A stretch of 6,213 bases of DNA from an uncultured Clostridia bacterium. Its GTDB lineage: Bacteria; Bacillota_A; Clostridia; Christensenellales; Borkfalkiaceae. The translations under genes and the position numbers were made by a program. Below the pieces are notes generated by a model, which worked only from the letters and a program-made list of their open reading frames with translations, had not been told where the DNA came from and made no database searches. Location: assembly GCA_934292955.1 (NCBI GenBank), contig CAKQXZ010000105.1, forward strand, positions 1 to 6,213, written 5' to 3'. Shown here one piece after another: positions 1-5,879 of the stretch; within the stretch, counting starts at the first letter, position 1, and every line of letters begins with the position of its first letter.

Positions 1-483
1 TTATCGTTATTGCTGTCGCTTATTATCGGTTTCGTGCCAAAGTTAAAACGCAAGTATAAAGAAATCGACGAAGCGCAAAAAACGCTCGGCGTATATTCGT
101 CGGGCGGGTATGTAGATAAACTTGCCGGCAAATTCAGAGTGCTTTCAATTCTGCTGACCGACGCGCTCGAAAGTTCGGTCTGTACAGCCGACGGAATGCA
201 CGCAAGGGGGTACGGGCTGAAGGGCAGAACGGCATATTCGCCTTATACTTTCACCCCTTACGACTTAATATCGCTGTTGCTTATTTCGGCGGCGGGAATT
301 ACCGCAATCGTGCTGTTTATTATAAAAACGGGGCGGTTCGTGTATTATCCGACGATAAGTCCGTTTAACTTCGGAATAAAAGAATGCGCACTGTATATCT
401 GCGCGGCGGTCGTTTTCGCTTTTCCGACCGTAATCGAAATCAAGGAAGAAATCAGATGGAACTGTTTAAGATCGAAAATTTAA
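1..483 (+). CDS. ecfT: ECF transporter transmembrane component EcfT (3' part)
   Basis: This is the C-terminal 160 residues of the membrane scaffold of an energy-coupling factor importer, which couples the ATPase pair to the substrate-binding S component. The reading frame is open from base 1, so the start lies outside the window. The visible part begins with the end of a membrane segment (LSLLLSLIIGF). A cytoplasmic helical stretch follows, with the motif MHARGYG; its ARG at visible residues 68-70 matches the conserved Ala-Arg-Gly coupling motif of EcfT/CbiQ proteins, which docks into the ATPase groove. Two further membrane segments lie near residues 88-108 and 129-146. The expected earlier ARG-type motif is not obvious (AQKTLG is in about the right place). 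The gene overlaps the downstream ATPase gene by 28 bp, which supports co-expression as one complex. The family call is secure from motif and context; the substrate is unknown. Confidence 0.88.
   Translation, partial: LSLLLSLIIGFVPKLKRKYKEIDEAQKTLGVYSSGGYVDKLAGKFRVLSILLTDALESSVCTADGMHARGYGLKGRTAYSPYTFTPYDLISLLLISAAGITAIVLFIIKTGRFVYYPTISPFNFGIKECALYICAAVVFAFPTVIEIKEEIRWNCLRSKI
442..448 (+). promoter_or_regulatory. Ribosome binding site fixing the EcfA start
   Basis: The sequence AAGGAAG lies 7 bases before the ATG at 456. It supports that start over the upstream in-frame ATG at 384, which would add 24 arginine-rich residues lying inside the ecfT reading frame that do not resemble an ABC ATPase N-terminus. 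From 456 the protein begins MELFKIENLSFTY, the normal first strand of an ABC domain. Confidence 0.7.
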
Positions 484-2153
484 GTTTTACATATAACGGA
501 GCGGAAACTTACGCCGTACGCGATCTTTCTTTAAGCGTTTCCGAAGGCGATTTCATTCTTATATGCGGCAAATCGGGTTGTGGCAAAACGACGTTATTGA
601 AACTTCTTAAAAAGAGTCTTGCGCCGACGGGTAAGCAAACGGGTAAAGTGTTGTATAAAGGCGTAAACGTCCGCGAACTCGATAACCGTATTGCCGCTTT
701 TGAAGTCGGTTTTGTAATGCAGAACCCCGACGACCAGACCGTTACGGACAAAGTGTGGCACGAACTTGCATTCGGGCTTGAAAGTCTTGGCGAAAAAAGC
801 GATATTATCCGCCGAAAAGTGGCAGAAATATGCGGTTTTTTCGGGCTCGGCGATATTTACGACAAAAAAATATGCGAACTGTCGGGCGGGCAAAAGCAAC
901 TTGTAAATCTCGCTTCGGTGCTTGTAATGAGCCCGACCGTCGTAATTTTAGACGAACCGACCGCGCAACTCGATCCCGTAGCCGCGTCCGCATTTTTAAC
1001 GTCGCTTAAAAAACTCAACGACGAACTGGGGCTGACCGTAATTCTTGTAGAACACAGGCTCGAAGAAGCGTTCCCTATGGCAAGCAAGGTCGTTTTAATG
1101 GACGACGGCAAGGCGGTTATAAACTCTTCGCCCGAAAAAATTTGCGATTTATACGAAACAAACGGCGTGAATTCAGACCTTTTCGAAGGGCTGCCGACGG
1201 CTGTCAGATTGTTCAAGGCAACCGGCGGAAAGGGCGCGTGTCCGCTTACCGTAAAAGACGGAAAAAACTATGTAAAAACAAATTTTGCAAAGAACTTTAC
1301 TGCTGACTACGACGACGGAACCGTCGGCTCTGATAAAGAAAGCGACCGCGAAACGGCGGTCGAAATTCAGAACGGCTTTTTTCGTTACGAAAAAAATTCG
1401 CCCGATATATTAGACGATTTAAGCCTTAAAATCTATAAAAACGAAATTCTGTGCATTTTCGGCGCGAACGGCGCGGGCAAAACCACGTTATTGCGCGTTT
1501 TGTCGGGGACGAGAAGATTATATAAGGGCAAGTACAGATTATGGGGCAAAAAGATTAAAGAATACGGCAATTCGCTTTACAGAAAAAATCTGACCGCGTT
1601 GCCGCAGAACCCGCACAATCTGTTTTTGAAAAGTACGGTAAAAGACGATCTTATCGAACTTGCAAAACTCGTTTATAAAGACAAAACCGAAATGCAAGCC
1701 GCGGTGGAGTCTGTCATACAAAAAACGGGCATAGCGCAACTTACAAAAAGGCACCCGTACGACCTAAGCGGCGGCGAAACGCAGAAAGTCGCTCTTGCAA
1801 AAGTATTGTTGACCGACCCGAAAATCGTGCTTTTAGACGAGCCGACCAAGGGGCTTGACGCGTATTCGAAAAAGCAGATCGCGGGCTTGATCATATCGCT
1901 TAAAAACGACGGAAAAACTATTGTAGCCGTAACGCACGACGTGGAATTTGCCGCCGAAATCGCCGACAGATGCGCCATGTATTTCGACGGAAAAATCGTT
2001 TCGGTGGCGGAAAAGTACGAGTTTTTATCCGAAAACAAATATTACACTACGGCTGCAGCCCGAATCACTCGCGATAATTTTTGCGGCGCGGTGACCTTTG
2101 CGCGCGCGGTAAAAATGTGCAACCGAAACAGGATGAGCAAAAATGAAGAATAA
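456..2153 (+). CDS. ECF transporter ATPase, fused double ABC domain (EcfA1-EcfA2 type)
   Basis: This cytoplasmic 565-residue ATPase powers the ECF importer; both ABC halves sit in one chain instead of as separate EcfA1 and EcfA2. Domain 1 has Walker A GKSGCGKTT (38-46), Q-loop Q89 in MQNPDDQ, signature LSGGQ (142-146), Walker B ILDEP with E167, and switch H200. Domain 2 has Walker A GANGAGKTT (336-344), Q384, signature LSGGE (437-441), Walker B LLDEP with E462, and switch H494. All catalytic residues are present in both halves, so two competent ATP sites are expected. A polar linker (about 255-300) joins the halves and a short tail follows residue 520. It overlaps ecfT by 28 bp and the S-component gene by 11 bp. 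Fused ATPases of this type are often annotated YkoD-like; I give no symbol because substrate specificity does not reside here. Confidence 0.93.
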   Translation: MELFKIENLSFTYNGAETYAVRDLSLSVSEGDFILICGKSGCGKTTLLKLLKKSLAPTGKQTGKVLYKGVNVRELDNRIAAFEVGFVMQNPDDQTVTDKVWHELAFGLESLGEKSDIIRRKVAEICGFFGLGDIYDKKICELSGGQKQLVNLASVLVMSPTVVILDEPTAQLDPVAASAFLTSLKKLNDELGLTVILVEHRLEEAFPMASKVVLMDDGKAVINSSPEKICDLYETNGVNSDLFEGLPTAVRLFKATGGKGACPLTVKDGKNYVKTNFAKNFTADYDDGTVGSDKESDRETAVEIQNGFFRYEKNSPDILDDLSLKIYKNEILCIFGANGAGKTTLLRVLSGTRRLYKGKYRLWGKKIKEYGNSLYRKNLTALPQNPHNLFLKSTVKDDLIELAKLVYKDKTEMQAAVESVIQKTGIAQLTKRHPYDLSGGETQKVALAKVLLTDPKIVLLDEPTKGLDAYSKKQIAGLIISLKNDGKTIVAVTHDVEFAAEIADRCAMYFDGKIVSVAEKYEFLSENKYYTTAAARITRDNFCGAVTFARAVKMCNRNRMSKNEE

Positions 2154-2904
2154 GAGAACGGCAAAAAGAATAATCGGCGCGGCTGTAGTGCTTGTTATAA
2201 TACCCGTTGCGCTCGTTCTCGGCGTAACGCTTTTCAACGACCGCAATTATATGCTCGTTTCGACGTTTGTGGCGTTGCTGTCTTGCGTGCCGTTTTTTAT
2301 CGCTTTCGAAACGGACGAAAACACGGGCAGAGAACTTGTTATAATAGCCGTTATGTGCGCGATATCGGTCGTCGGCAGACTGATTTTTGCGCCTGTTCCG
2401 GGGTTCAAACCGGTTACCGCCGTCGTTGTTATAGCGGGCGCGCTGCTCGGCGCAGAAGTGGGTTTTATTACGGGATCTATGACCGCGCTTTGTTCAAACG
2501 TGTTTTTCGGTCAGGGTCCGTGGACTCCTTTTCAGATGTTCGCATGGGGGATAATCGGTTTTATTTCGGGCTTGATTTTCTTTAAGCGGAAGAAAAAACG
2601 TCTTGTATCCGTTATTATTGCAGGGCTGCTTTTCGGCGTGCTGTTCTCGCTCCTTATGGATATATGGACGACTGTTTCGGTAAGCGGCGAGTTCCTTATC
2701 GAAAAATACGCGGCATGCGTGGCGGCGGCGGTTCCCGTAACCATAGAATACGCTGTTTCAAACGCCGTTTTTCTTGCCGTTTTATTTAAGCCGTTCGAAA
2801 AAAAACTCGAGCGTATCAAGTTAAAGTACGGCGTTTTTTCAAGCGATAACGCGGGCGATAAAACAGAAAATTTTGAAACCGCGGATAAAGTTATCGAGCA
2901 ATAA
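2143..2904 (+). CDS. ECF transporter substrate-binding S component
   Basis: This 253-residue integral membrane protein is the likely substrate-binding S component of the importer. Roughly six to seven hydrophobic segments are visible, near residues 8-30, 37-55, 64-83, 91-120, 129-147, 153-174 and 188-214. The segment GFKPVTAVVVIAGALLGAE (87-105) followed by FFGQGPWTPFQMFAWG (121-136) is the conserved core of a clostridial S-component family. After about residue 215 comes a charged cytoplasmic tail that looks dispensable. The ATG at 2143 is preceded by AGGATGAG at 2130-2137 and overlaps the end of the ATPase gene by 11 bp, so translation is probably coupled. Substrate is not readable from the sequence. 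I recall related clusters in Clostridia being linked to cobalamin uptake, making a corrinoid the leading but unproven candidate. Confidence 0.82.
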   Translation: MKNKRTAKRIIGAAVVLVIIPVALVLGVTLFNDRNYMLVSTFVALLSCVPFFIAFETDENTGRELVIIAVMCAISVVGRLIFAPVPGFKPVTAVVVIAGALLGAEVGFITGSMTALCSNVFFGQGPWTPFQMFAWGIIGFISGLIFFKRKKKRLVSVIIAGLLFGVLFSLLMDIWTTVSVSGEFLIEKYAACVAAAVPVTIEYAVSNAVFLAVLFKPFEKKLERIKLKYGVFSSDNAGDKTENFETADKVIEQ

Positions 2905-2906
2905 AC

Positions 2907-2940
2907 AGAAGATATGTATATAAAGAAGATATGTATATAA
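2907..2940 (+). repeat. Perfect 17-bp tandem duplication
   Basis: The 17-mer AGAAGATATGTATATAA occurs twice head-to-tail with no mismatch (2907-2923 and 2924-2940), starting 3 bases after the S-component stop codon. Perfect identity suggests a recent slippage duplication. It lies just upstream of the fprA promoter (-35 at 2967), so it could act as an AT-rich upstream element or a protein site, but nothing in the sequence proves this. Confidence 0.95.
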
Positions 2941-2966
2941 GCACAGACGAGTTTACGCTTTTTCGT

Positions 2967-2995
2967 TTGACAAAACATATCGCTTGCGGTATAAT
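2967..2995 (+). promoter_or_regulatory. Perfect-consensus sigma-A promoter for fprA
   Basis: TTGACA (2967-2972) and TATAAT (2990-2995) are separated by exactly 17 bp, the ideal housekeeping promoter. Transcription should start near 3002, giving a leader of about 55 bases before the fprA start codon. The 7-mer GCGTAGG is repeated around the expected start site (2996-3002 and 3010-3016), and a weak 5-bp stem GGGCA/TGCCC (3015-3019 with 3027-3031) lies in the leader. The first could be an operator but is short. The promoter implies strong, largely constitutive expression of fprA and probably the lipoprotein gene. Confidence 0.88.
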
Positions 2996-3043
2996 GCGTA
3001 GGACATGAAGCGTAGGGCAAAAAGCATGCCCGATTTGCTGTAA

Positions 3044-3050
3044 AAAGGAG
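3044..3050 (+). promoter_or_regulatory. Ribosome binding site of fprA (GTG start)
   Basis: AAAGGAG lies 7 bases before the GTG at 3058. It fixes a GTG start; the next in-frame ATG (codon 30, 3145) falls inside the conserved beta-lactamase-like fold and would remove its first strands. Confidence 0.85.
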
Positions 3051-3057
3051 TAACGAA

Positions 3058-4230
3058 GTGTTTGTTTCAAAAGATATTTTTTATGTAGGAGTAAACGATA
3101 AAAAGGTAGACCTGTTCGAAGGTCAGTTTGTCGTTCCGCTCGGAATGGCGTATAACTCTTACGTTATTGCAGACGATAAAATTACGGTTATGGATTCGGT
3201 CGAAGGCGATTTTGCCGGCGAATGGCTGGATAATATCGAAAAGGTATGCAACGGCAAAAGCCCCGCGTATTTTGTTGTTCAGCATATGGAACCCGATCAC
3301 TCTTCGGGCATAACGGCGTTTATGCAAAAGTACCCCGAAGCGGTAATCGTGTCGAGCGCGGCGGCGTTTACCATGATGGCTAACTTTTATAAGAACGATT
3401 ATAAAGAAAGGCGGGTGGTCGTAACCAACGGAAGCACGCTCGAACTCGGCAAACATACGCTCAACTTCGTAACTGCGCCTATGGTGCATTGGCCCGAAGT
3501 TATTATGACCTACGAACAGACCGAAAAAGTGCTGTTTTCCGCCGACGCGTTCGGAAAATTCGGCGCAAACGACGTTGAAGATCCCGAAGGCTGGGCTTGC
3601 GAAGCAAGAAGATATTATTTCGGCATAGTAGGCAAGTTCGGTGTTCAGGTTCAGGCGCTCTTAAAAAAAGTTGCGGGGCTTGAAATCAACACGATTTGCC
3701 CGCTGCACGGTCCCGTTCTTAACGAAAATCTCGGTTATTACGTCAATCTTTACGATATCTGGTCGAGCTATCGCGCCGAAAGTCGGGGCGTTGTAATATC
3801 TTATACTTCGGTTTACGGCAACACGAAAAAGGCGGCGGAACTGTTAAAAGAAAAACTGACCGCTTACGGCTGTAAAACGGTTGTGCTTAACGACCTTGCA
3901 AGAAAAGATATTCACGAGTGCGTAGAAGACGCTTTCAGATACGATAAACAGGTGCTTGCAACCACCACCTATAACGGCGGCGTGTTCCCCAAAATGAAAG
4001 AATTTATCGATCATTTAACCGAAAGAAAGTATAAAAACAGAACGCTTGCTTTTATAGAAAACGGTTCGTGGGCGCCTGTTGCCACAAAGGCGATGAAAGA
4101 AATGTTTGCAGGCTCCGAAGGGCTTACTTTTGCCGAAAACGACGTTAAAATCATGTCTGCGTTAGACGATAAGAGTATTGCCGGAATAGATGCGCTCGCA
4201 AAAGAACTTGCCGATTCTGCCAATGAATAA
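3058..4230 (+). CDS. fprA: FprA-family flavodiiron protein (class A)
   Basis: This cytoplasmic 390-residue flavodiiron protein is expected to reduce O2 to water and/or NO to N2O, protecting an anaerobe. Residues 1-240 form the metallo-beta-lactamase-like diiron domain. Visible ligands are H76, E78 and D80 in HMEPDHSSG, H144 in APMVHWPE, D163 in SADAFG and H217 in CPLHGP, so the set is complete. Residues about 244-388 form a flavodoxin domain with the FMN phosphate loop SYTSVYGNT (249-256). Length fits the two-domain class A form; no C-terminal rubredoxin or flavin reductase module is present and no rubredoxin gene is adjacent, so electrons must come from a partner encoded elsewhere. It has its own consensus promoter, and the lipoprotein gene starts 14 bp after its stop. 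Whether O2 or NO is preferred cannot be told from the sequence. Confidence 0.95.
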   Translation: MFVSKDIFYVGVNDKKVDLFEGQFVVPLGMAYNSYVIADDKITVMDSVEGDFAGEWLDNIEKVCNGKSPAYFVVQHMEPDHSSGITAFMQKYPEAVIVSSAAAFTMMANFYKNDYKERRVVVTNGSTLELGKHTLNFVTAPMVHWPEVIMTYEQTEKVLFSADAFGKFGANDVEDPEGWACEARRYYFGIVGKFGVQVQALLKKVAGLEINTICPLHGPVLNENLGYYVNLYDIWSSYRAESRGVVISYTSVYGNTKKAAELLKEKLTAYGCKTVVLNDLARKDIHECVEDAFRYDKQVLATTTYNGGVFPKMKEFIDHLTERKYKNRTLAFIENGSWAPVATKAMKEMFAGSEGLTFAENDVKIMSALDDKSIAGIDALAKELADSANE

Positions 4231-4234
4231 AGTC

Positions 4235-4239
4235 GGAGG
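4235..4239 (+). promoter_or_regulatory. Ribosome binding site of the lipoprotein gene
   Basis: GGAGG lies 5 bases before the ATG at 4245, inside the 14-bp gap after fprA. It is a strong site and shows that this AT-richer ORF is probably translated, from the fprA transcript. Confidence 0.75.
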
Positions 4240-4244
4240 GAAAA

Positions 4245-5003
4245 ATGAAAAAAACGATATTGATAGCATTTATAATGCTTTTAATTAGTTTATGTTCTTG
4301 TGGCTGCGCATTCAAAGAATATTTGGGCGATTATTCTGATTTGTATGCGGTGGCTATTAACAGCGTGTTGTGGGTAAACGGTTATTCTTGGGGGGCGGAT
4401 TTTGAATGTGATCCGCAAATCGAGAAGATTGACGAAGATAATTATGGTCGTATAATGTTTTTCTATCAAGAAAGAAATTATAAAGGCTCAGAAATATGGT
4501 TTTCTGCTTTAATAATTTGTCAGGCTTCAAACAGTAATGAAGTATTTTATTACGAAGACGTGTGCTATATTGTTAAGGAGAGAACAAGTATTGCTCGGAA
4601 TACGGCTGAAGTGTTCAATGCCGAAGATATCGATTATCTGAAATCAATCAACGATTGGAATAAGGAACTTGATTATGAAAAATGTCTGCGAAGAGCAATA
4701 ACAAAAAGTAAAGCAAAAATTCCCTTTGAAAAAGAGATTGAAAAGCGGATAATGGACGAGTTTGACCTTAGCGATGAACAGTGTTTTGTATGTATGGATT
4801 ATTTAACGAACAATTCGGACGATTCTAAATTTATAATCTACGGATATATAAAGATAAGAACAAGAGGCGCGGATGGTATTTGCTTTGTCGGATTAGTAGA
4901 AACAGAAAACGATTCAATCATAAAGTTGAATACTTTCGTCCCTTCCGACGTGTATGACTATAAAGCGGAATTTATGGAATTCAAACAAGTGAACGGTTGG
5001 TAA
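4245..5003 (+). CDS. Putative secreted lipoprotein of unknown function
   Basis: I do not recognise the family of this 252-residue protein. The N-terminus MKKTILIAFIMLLISLCSCGC is a type II (lipoprotein) signal: a lysine pair, a hydrophobic core, then cysteines. Cleavage could precede C19 (preceded by LCS) or C21 (preceded by SCG), so the lipidated cysteine is ambiguous. The mature part is acidic and rich in aromatic residues (for example VLWVNGYSWG near 42-51) with scattered cysteines, and no catalytic motif is visible. No later membrane segment is seen, so it would sit on the outer face of the cytoplasmic membrane. It follows fprA by 14 bp and shares its terminator, so co-transcription is likely, but a functional link is not evident. 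Its codons are visibly AT-richer than those of fprA and the ECF genes, which hints at acquisition or relaxed selection. Confidence 0.72.
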   Translation: MKKTILIAFIMLLISLCSCGCAFKEYLGDYSDLYAVAINSVLWVNGYSWGADFECDPQIEKIDEDNYGRIMFFYQERNYKGSEIWFSALIICQASNSNEVFYYEDVCYIVKERTSIARNTAEVFNAEDIDYLKSINDWNKELDYEKCLRRAITKSKAKIPFEKEIEKRIMDEFDLSDEQCFVCMDYLTNNSDDSKFIIYGYIKIRTRGADGICFVGLVETENDSIIKLNTFVPSDVYDYKAEFMEFKQVNGW

Positions 5004-5021
5004 TGATCATGATAAAAGTGA

Positions 5022-5050
5022 TTGTTTATGAATTGCAATTTTTGTATAAT
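5022..5050 (+). promoter_or_regulatory. Possible sigma-A promoter after the lipoprotein gene
   Basis: TTGTTT (5022-5027) and TATAAT (5045-5050) are spaced by 17 bp. The -10 is perfect and the -35 matches the consensus at 4 of 6 positions. Transcription would begin near 5057 and meet the intrinsic terminator at 5084-5110 after about 50 bases. The region is AT-rich, so a chance match is possible. Confidence 0.4.
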
Positions 5051-5083
5051 AAAACTAATATATTCTGTTTTAGATGAAAAAGG

Positions 5084-5110
5084 CCGCAAGAGAAATTCTG
5101 CGGTTTTTTT
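5084..5110 (+). terminator. Intrinsic terminator of the fprA-lipoprotein unit
   Basis: CCGCA (5084-5088) pairs with TGCGG (5099-5103). The stem can be extended by GA/TC with one bulged A, and seven T residues (5104-5110) follow. It lies 80 bases after the lipoprotein stop and is the first good terminator after fprA. Confidence 0.8.
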
Positions 5111-5134
5111 GCTTTTATCGAAAAGGTGTATGAA

Positions 5135-5209
5135 ATGGCAAGTGCATTACTGCCTGCGATTTTGAAATTTTACAGCGTGGAAGAGAATAGACAAGCTTTT
5201 GAAAAATGA
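5135..5209 (+). pseudogene. Short ORF with RBS, possible gene remnant
   Basis: ATG at 5135 is preceded by AAAGGTG (5122-5128), and a 24-codon frame (MASALLPAILKFYSVEENRQ and four more residues) ends at TGA 5207-5209. The same frame reads on in a charged, protein-like way (KAEQNDSLKQIEKK) to a second TGA at 5252 and continues to TAG at 5315. This could be the decayed start of a gene, a genuine tiny peptide, or chance. It lies beyond the 5084-5110 terminator and no promoter of its own is visible. I do not recognise a family; the call is weak. Confidence 0.2.
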
Positions 5210-5255
5210 AAAGCCGAACAAAACGACAGTCTGAAGCAAATTGAGAAAAAATGAC

Positions 5256-5290
5256 AAAAAAAGAACGGGCAGTGGGGTACTGTCAGTTCT
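5256..5290 (-). terminator. Strong minus-strand intrinsic terminator, probably for ssrA
   Basis: On the minus strand, the arm at 5290-5279 (AGAACTGACAGT) pairs with the arm at 5273-5262 (ACTGCCCGTTCT). This gives eleven pairs including one G-U, one mismatch, and a 5-base loop (5278-5274). Seven T residues follow at once (plus-strand A-run 5256-5262). It lies about 146 bases beyond the tmRNA 3' end and faces the plus-strand terminator at 5084-5110, as expected between convergent units. Confidence 0.65.
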
Positions 5291-5370
5291 TGCGCGTTTG
5301 AAGATGAAGTTGAATAGGGTTGTGCTGGGGGTCGAGTACTGAATAACTTGCCGCCTTACAAATTTTCGAT

Positions 5371-5430
5371 AAAAAGAATAAATCCGAGCCATTCTCGCGT
5401 AACTATCACGCCGCATAGGTTCGGATTATT
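5371..5430 (-). terminator. Terminator-like long hairpin just after ssrA
   Basis: Seven bases beyond the tmRNA 3' end, the minus strand can pair AATAATCCGA (5430-5421) with TCGGATTTATT (5387-5377), with one bulge. An inner stem GCGT/ACGC (5411-5408 with 5400-5397) lies in the long loop, and a T-rich run (plus-strand A-run 5371-5375) follows. The loop is long, so it may instead be a 3' trailer structure that guides tmRNA end processing, with the hairpin at 5256-5290 as the main terminator. Confidence 0.4.
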
Positions 5431-5436
5431 TTCGTC

Positions 5437-5792
5437 TGGTGGAGATGGGCGGAGTTGAACCGCCGTGTTGCATTCAGATCCAAAAGGTTTCTACGTACGT
5501 ATCCGACCTTTAATCTCATCGCGAAGCAGCCGATCGGCGGGCAACTCGCGCAAAAGTTCGCTTAATGCCTTCGGAATACCGCGAACCGAGTATTCCGAAC
5601 GTTCATCGCGTTAAATGATGCCCGCTTCCCGACCCGCGATAAATCGGGAGCAGACAGTCGCTTTTAATTAAGCGGCGAATGCGTAATTGTTATTATCAGC
5701 ATTTAATTTTAAGTTTTCCGTTTTTTAACGCAGCCACGGTCTGCGGTACGCTTACTTTCCAATCCGGATACAGTCGAAACCGAAACACCCCC
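5437..5792 (-). ncRNA. ssrA: Transfer-messenger RNA (tmRNA)
   Basis: This 356-base RNA rescues stalled ribosomes with SmpB, adding a degradation tag. The 5' end (5792 downward) is GGGGGTG followed by the conserved TTCGAC region. The 3' end has a T-arm, GGCGG TTCAACT CCGCC (5464-5448), then CATCTCC and an encoded ACCA (to 5437). The acceptor stem pairs over 7 bp, and its third pair is G-U (5790 with 5443), the alanyl-tRNA synthetase identity element. The tag frame lies at 5700-5668. A perfect 10-bp stem (5570-5579 with 5590-5599) is one of the downstream pseudoknot-region helices. It is a one-piece tmRNA, not the permuted two-piece form. It lies 87 bp downstream of typA on the same strand. No convincing promoter is seen directly upstream, so read-through from typA plus 5' processing is possible. 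Confidence 0.96.
5668..5700 (-). other. tmRNA tag-peptide reading frame
   Basis: Reading the minus strand from the GCT resume codon at 5700-5698 gives ADNNNYAFAA and then TAA (5670-5668). With the alanine carried by tmRNA the added tag is AADNNNYAFAA. The C-terminal Ala-Ala is the usual ClpXP-type degron end, and the asparagine-rich middle resembles other bacterial tags. The resume codon is inferred by analogy with known tmRNAs. Confidence 0.85.
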
Positions 5793-5794
5793 GT

Positions 5795-5818
5795 ATAGCC
5801 GGAAACGGCTATTTTTTT
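5795..5818 (+). terminator. Plus-strand intrinsic terminator-like hairpin abutting the ssrA 5' end
   Basis: ATAGCCG (5795-5801) pairs perfectly with CGGCTAT (5806-5812) around a GAAA tetraloop, followed by a T-run ending at 5818. It has ideal intrinsic terminator form for plus-strand transcription. No plus-strand gene ends here, so its role is unclear: it could stop transcription antisense to ssrA and typA, or act in the minus-strand transcript as a precursor stem (with UUUC loop) directly before the mature tmRNA end. Confidence 0.5.
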
Positions 5819-5879
5819 ACCGCAAATAAACTATTGCGGTCGGTAGGGATTCCATTCGTCAATTATTTTTGCGGTAAAA
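5815..5879. repeat. 12-bp inverted repeat with a third half-copy in the typA-ssrA gap
   Basis: TTTTACCGCAAA (5815-5826) and its exact reverse complement TTTGCGGTAAAA (5868-5879) flank 41 bp. A third copy of the core, TTGCGGT, lies at 5834-5840 and can pair with the left arm to give a 7-bp stem with an 8-base loop. The two pairings are mutually exclusive. The right arm ends one base before the typA stop codon. The T-run needed for a minus-strand terminator is absent: A residues follow the arm in that direction. Confidence 0.7.

Noticed and set aside
384..455. A longer EcfA starting at the ATG at 384.
   Set aside because: The extra 24 residues lie within the ecfT coding frame and are arginine-rich and unlike an ABC N-terminus; the ATG at 456 has its own AAGGAAG site.
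3015..3031. A riboswitch or attenuator in the fprA leader.
   Set aside because: Only a 5-bp stem is visible in a leader of about 55 bases, with no T-run and no known riboswitch core.
5147..5416. An 89-codon minus-strand ORF after ssrA.
   Set aside because: It runs across both terminator-like hairpins and T-runs, has skewed low-complexity composition (many F, L and S) and no clear ribosome binding site; most likely noncoding.
5440..5464. A tRNA gene ending at the CCA on the minus strand.
   Set aside because: The T-arm and acceptor are tRNA-like, but the matching 5' acceptor strand is 340 bases away with TTCGAC and a tag frame between, so it is tmRNA.
5857..5862. TTGACG on the minus strand as a -35 box for ssrA.
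   Set aside because: No acceptable -10 lies 16-18 bp downstream (CCGCAA at 17 bp), and the nearest T/A-rich hexamers are 20 or more bases away.
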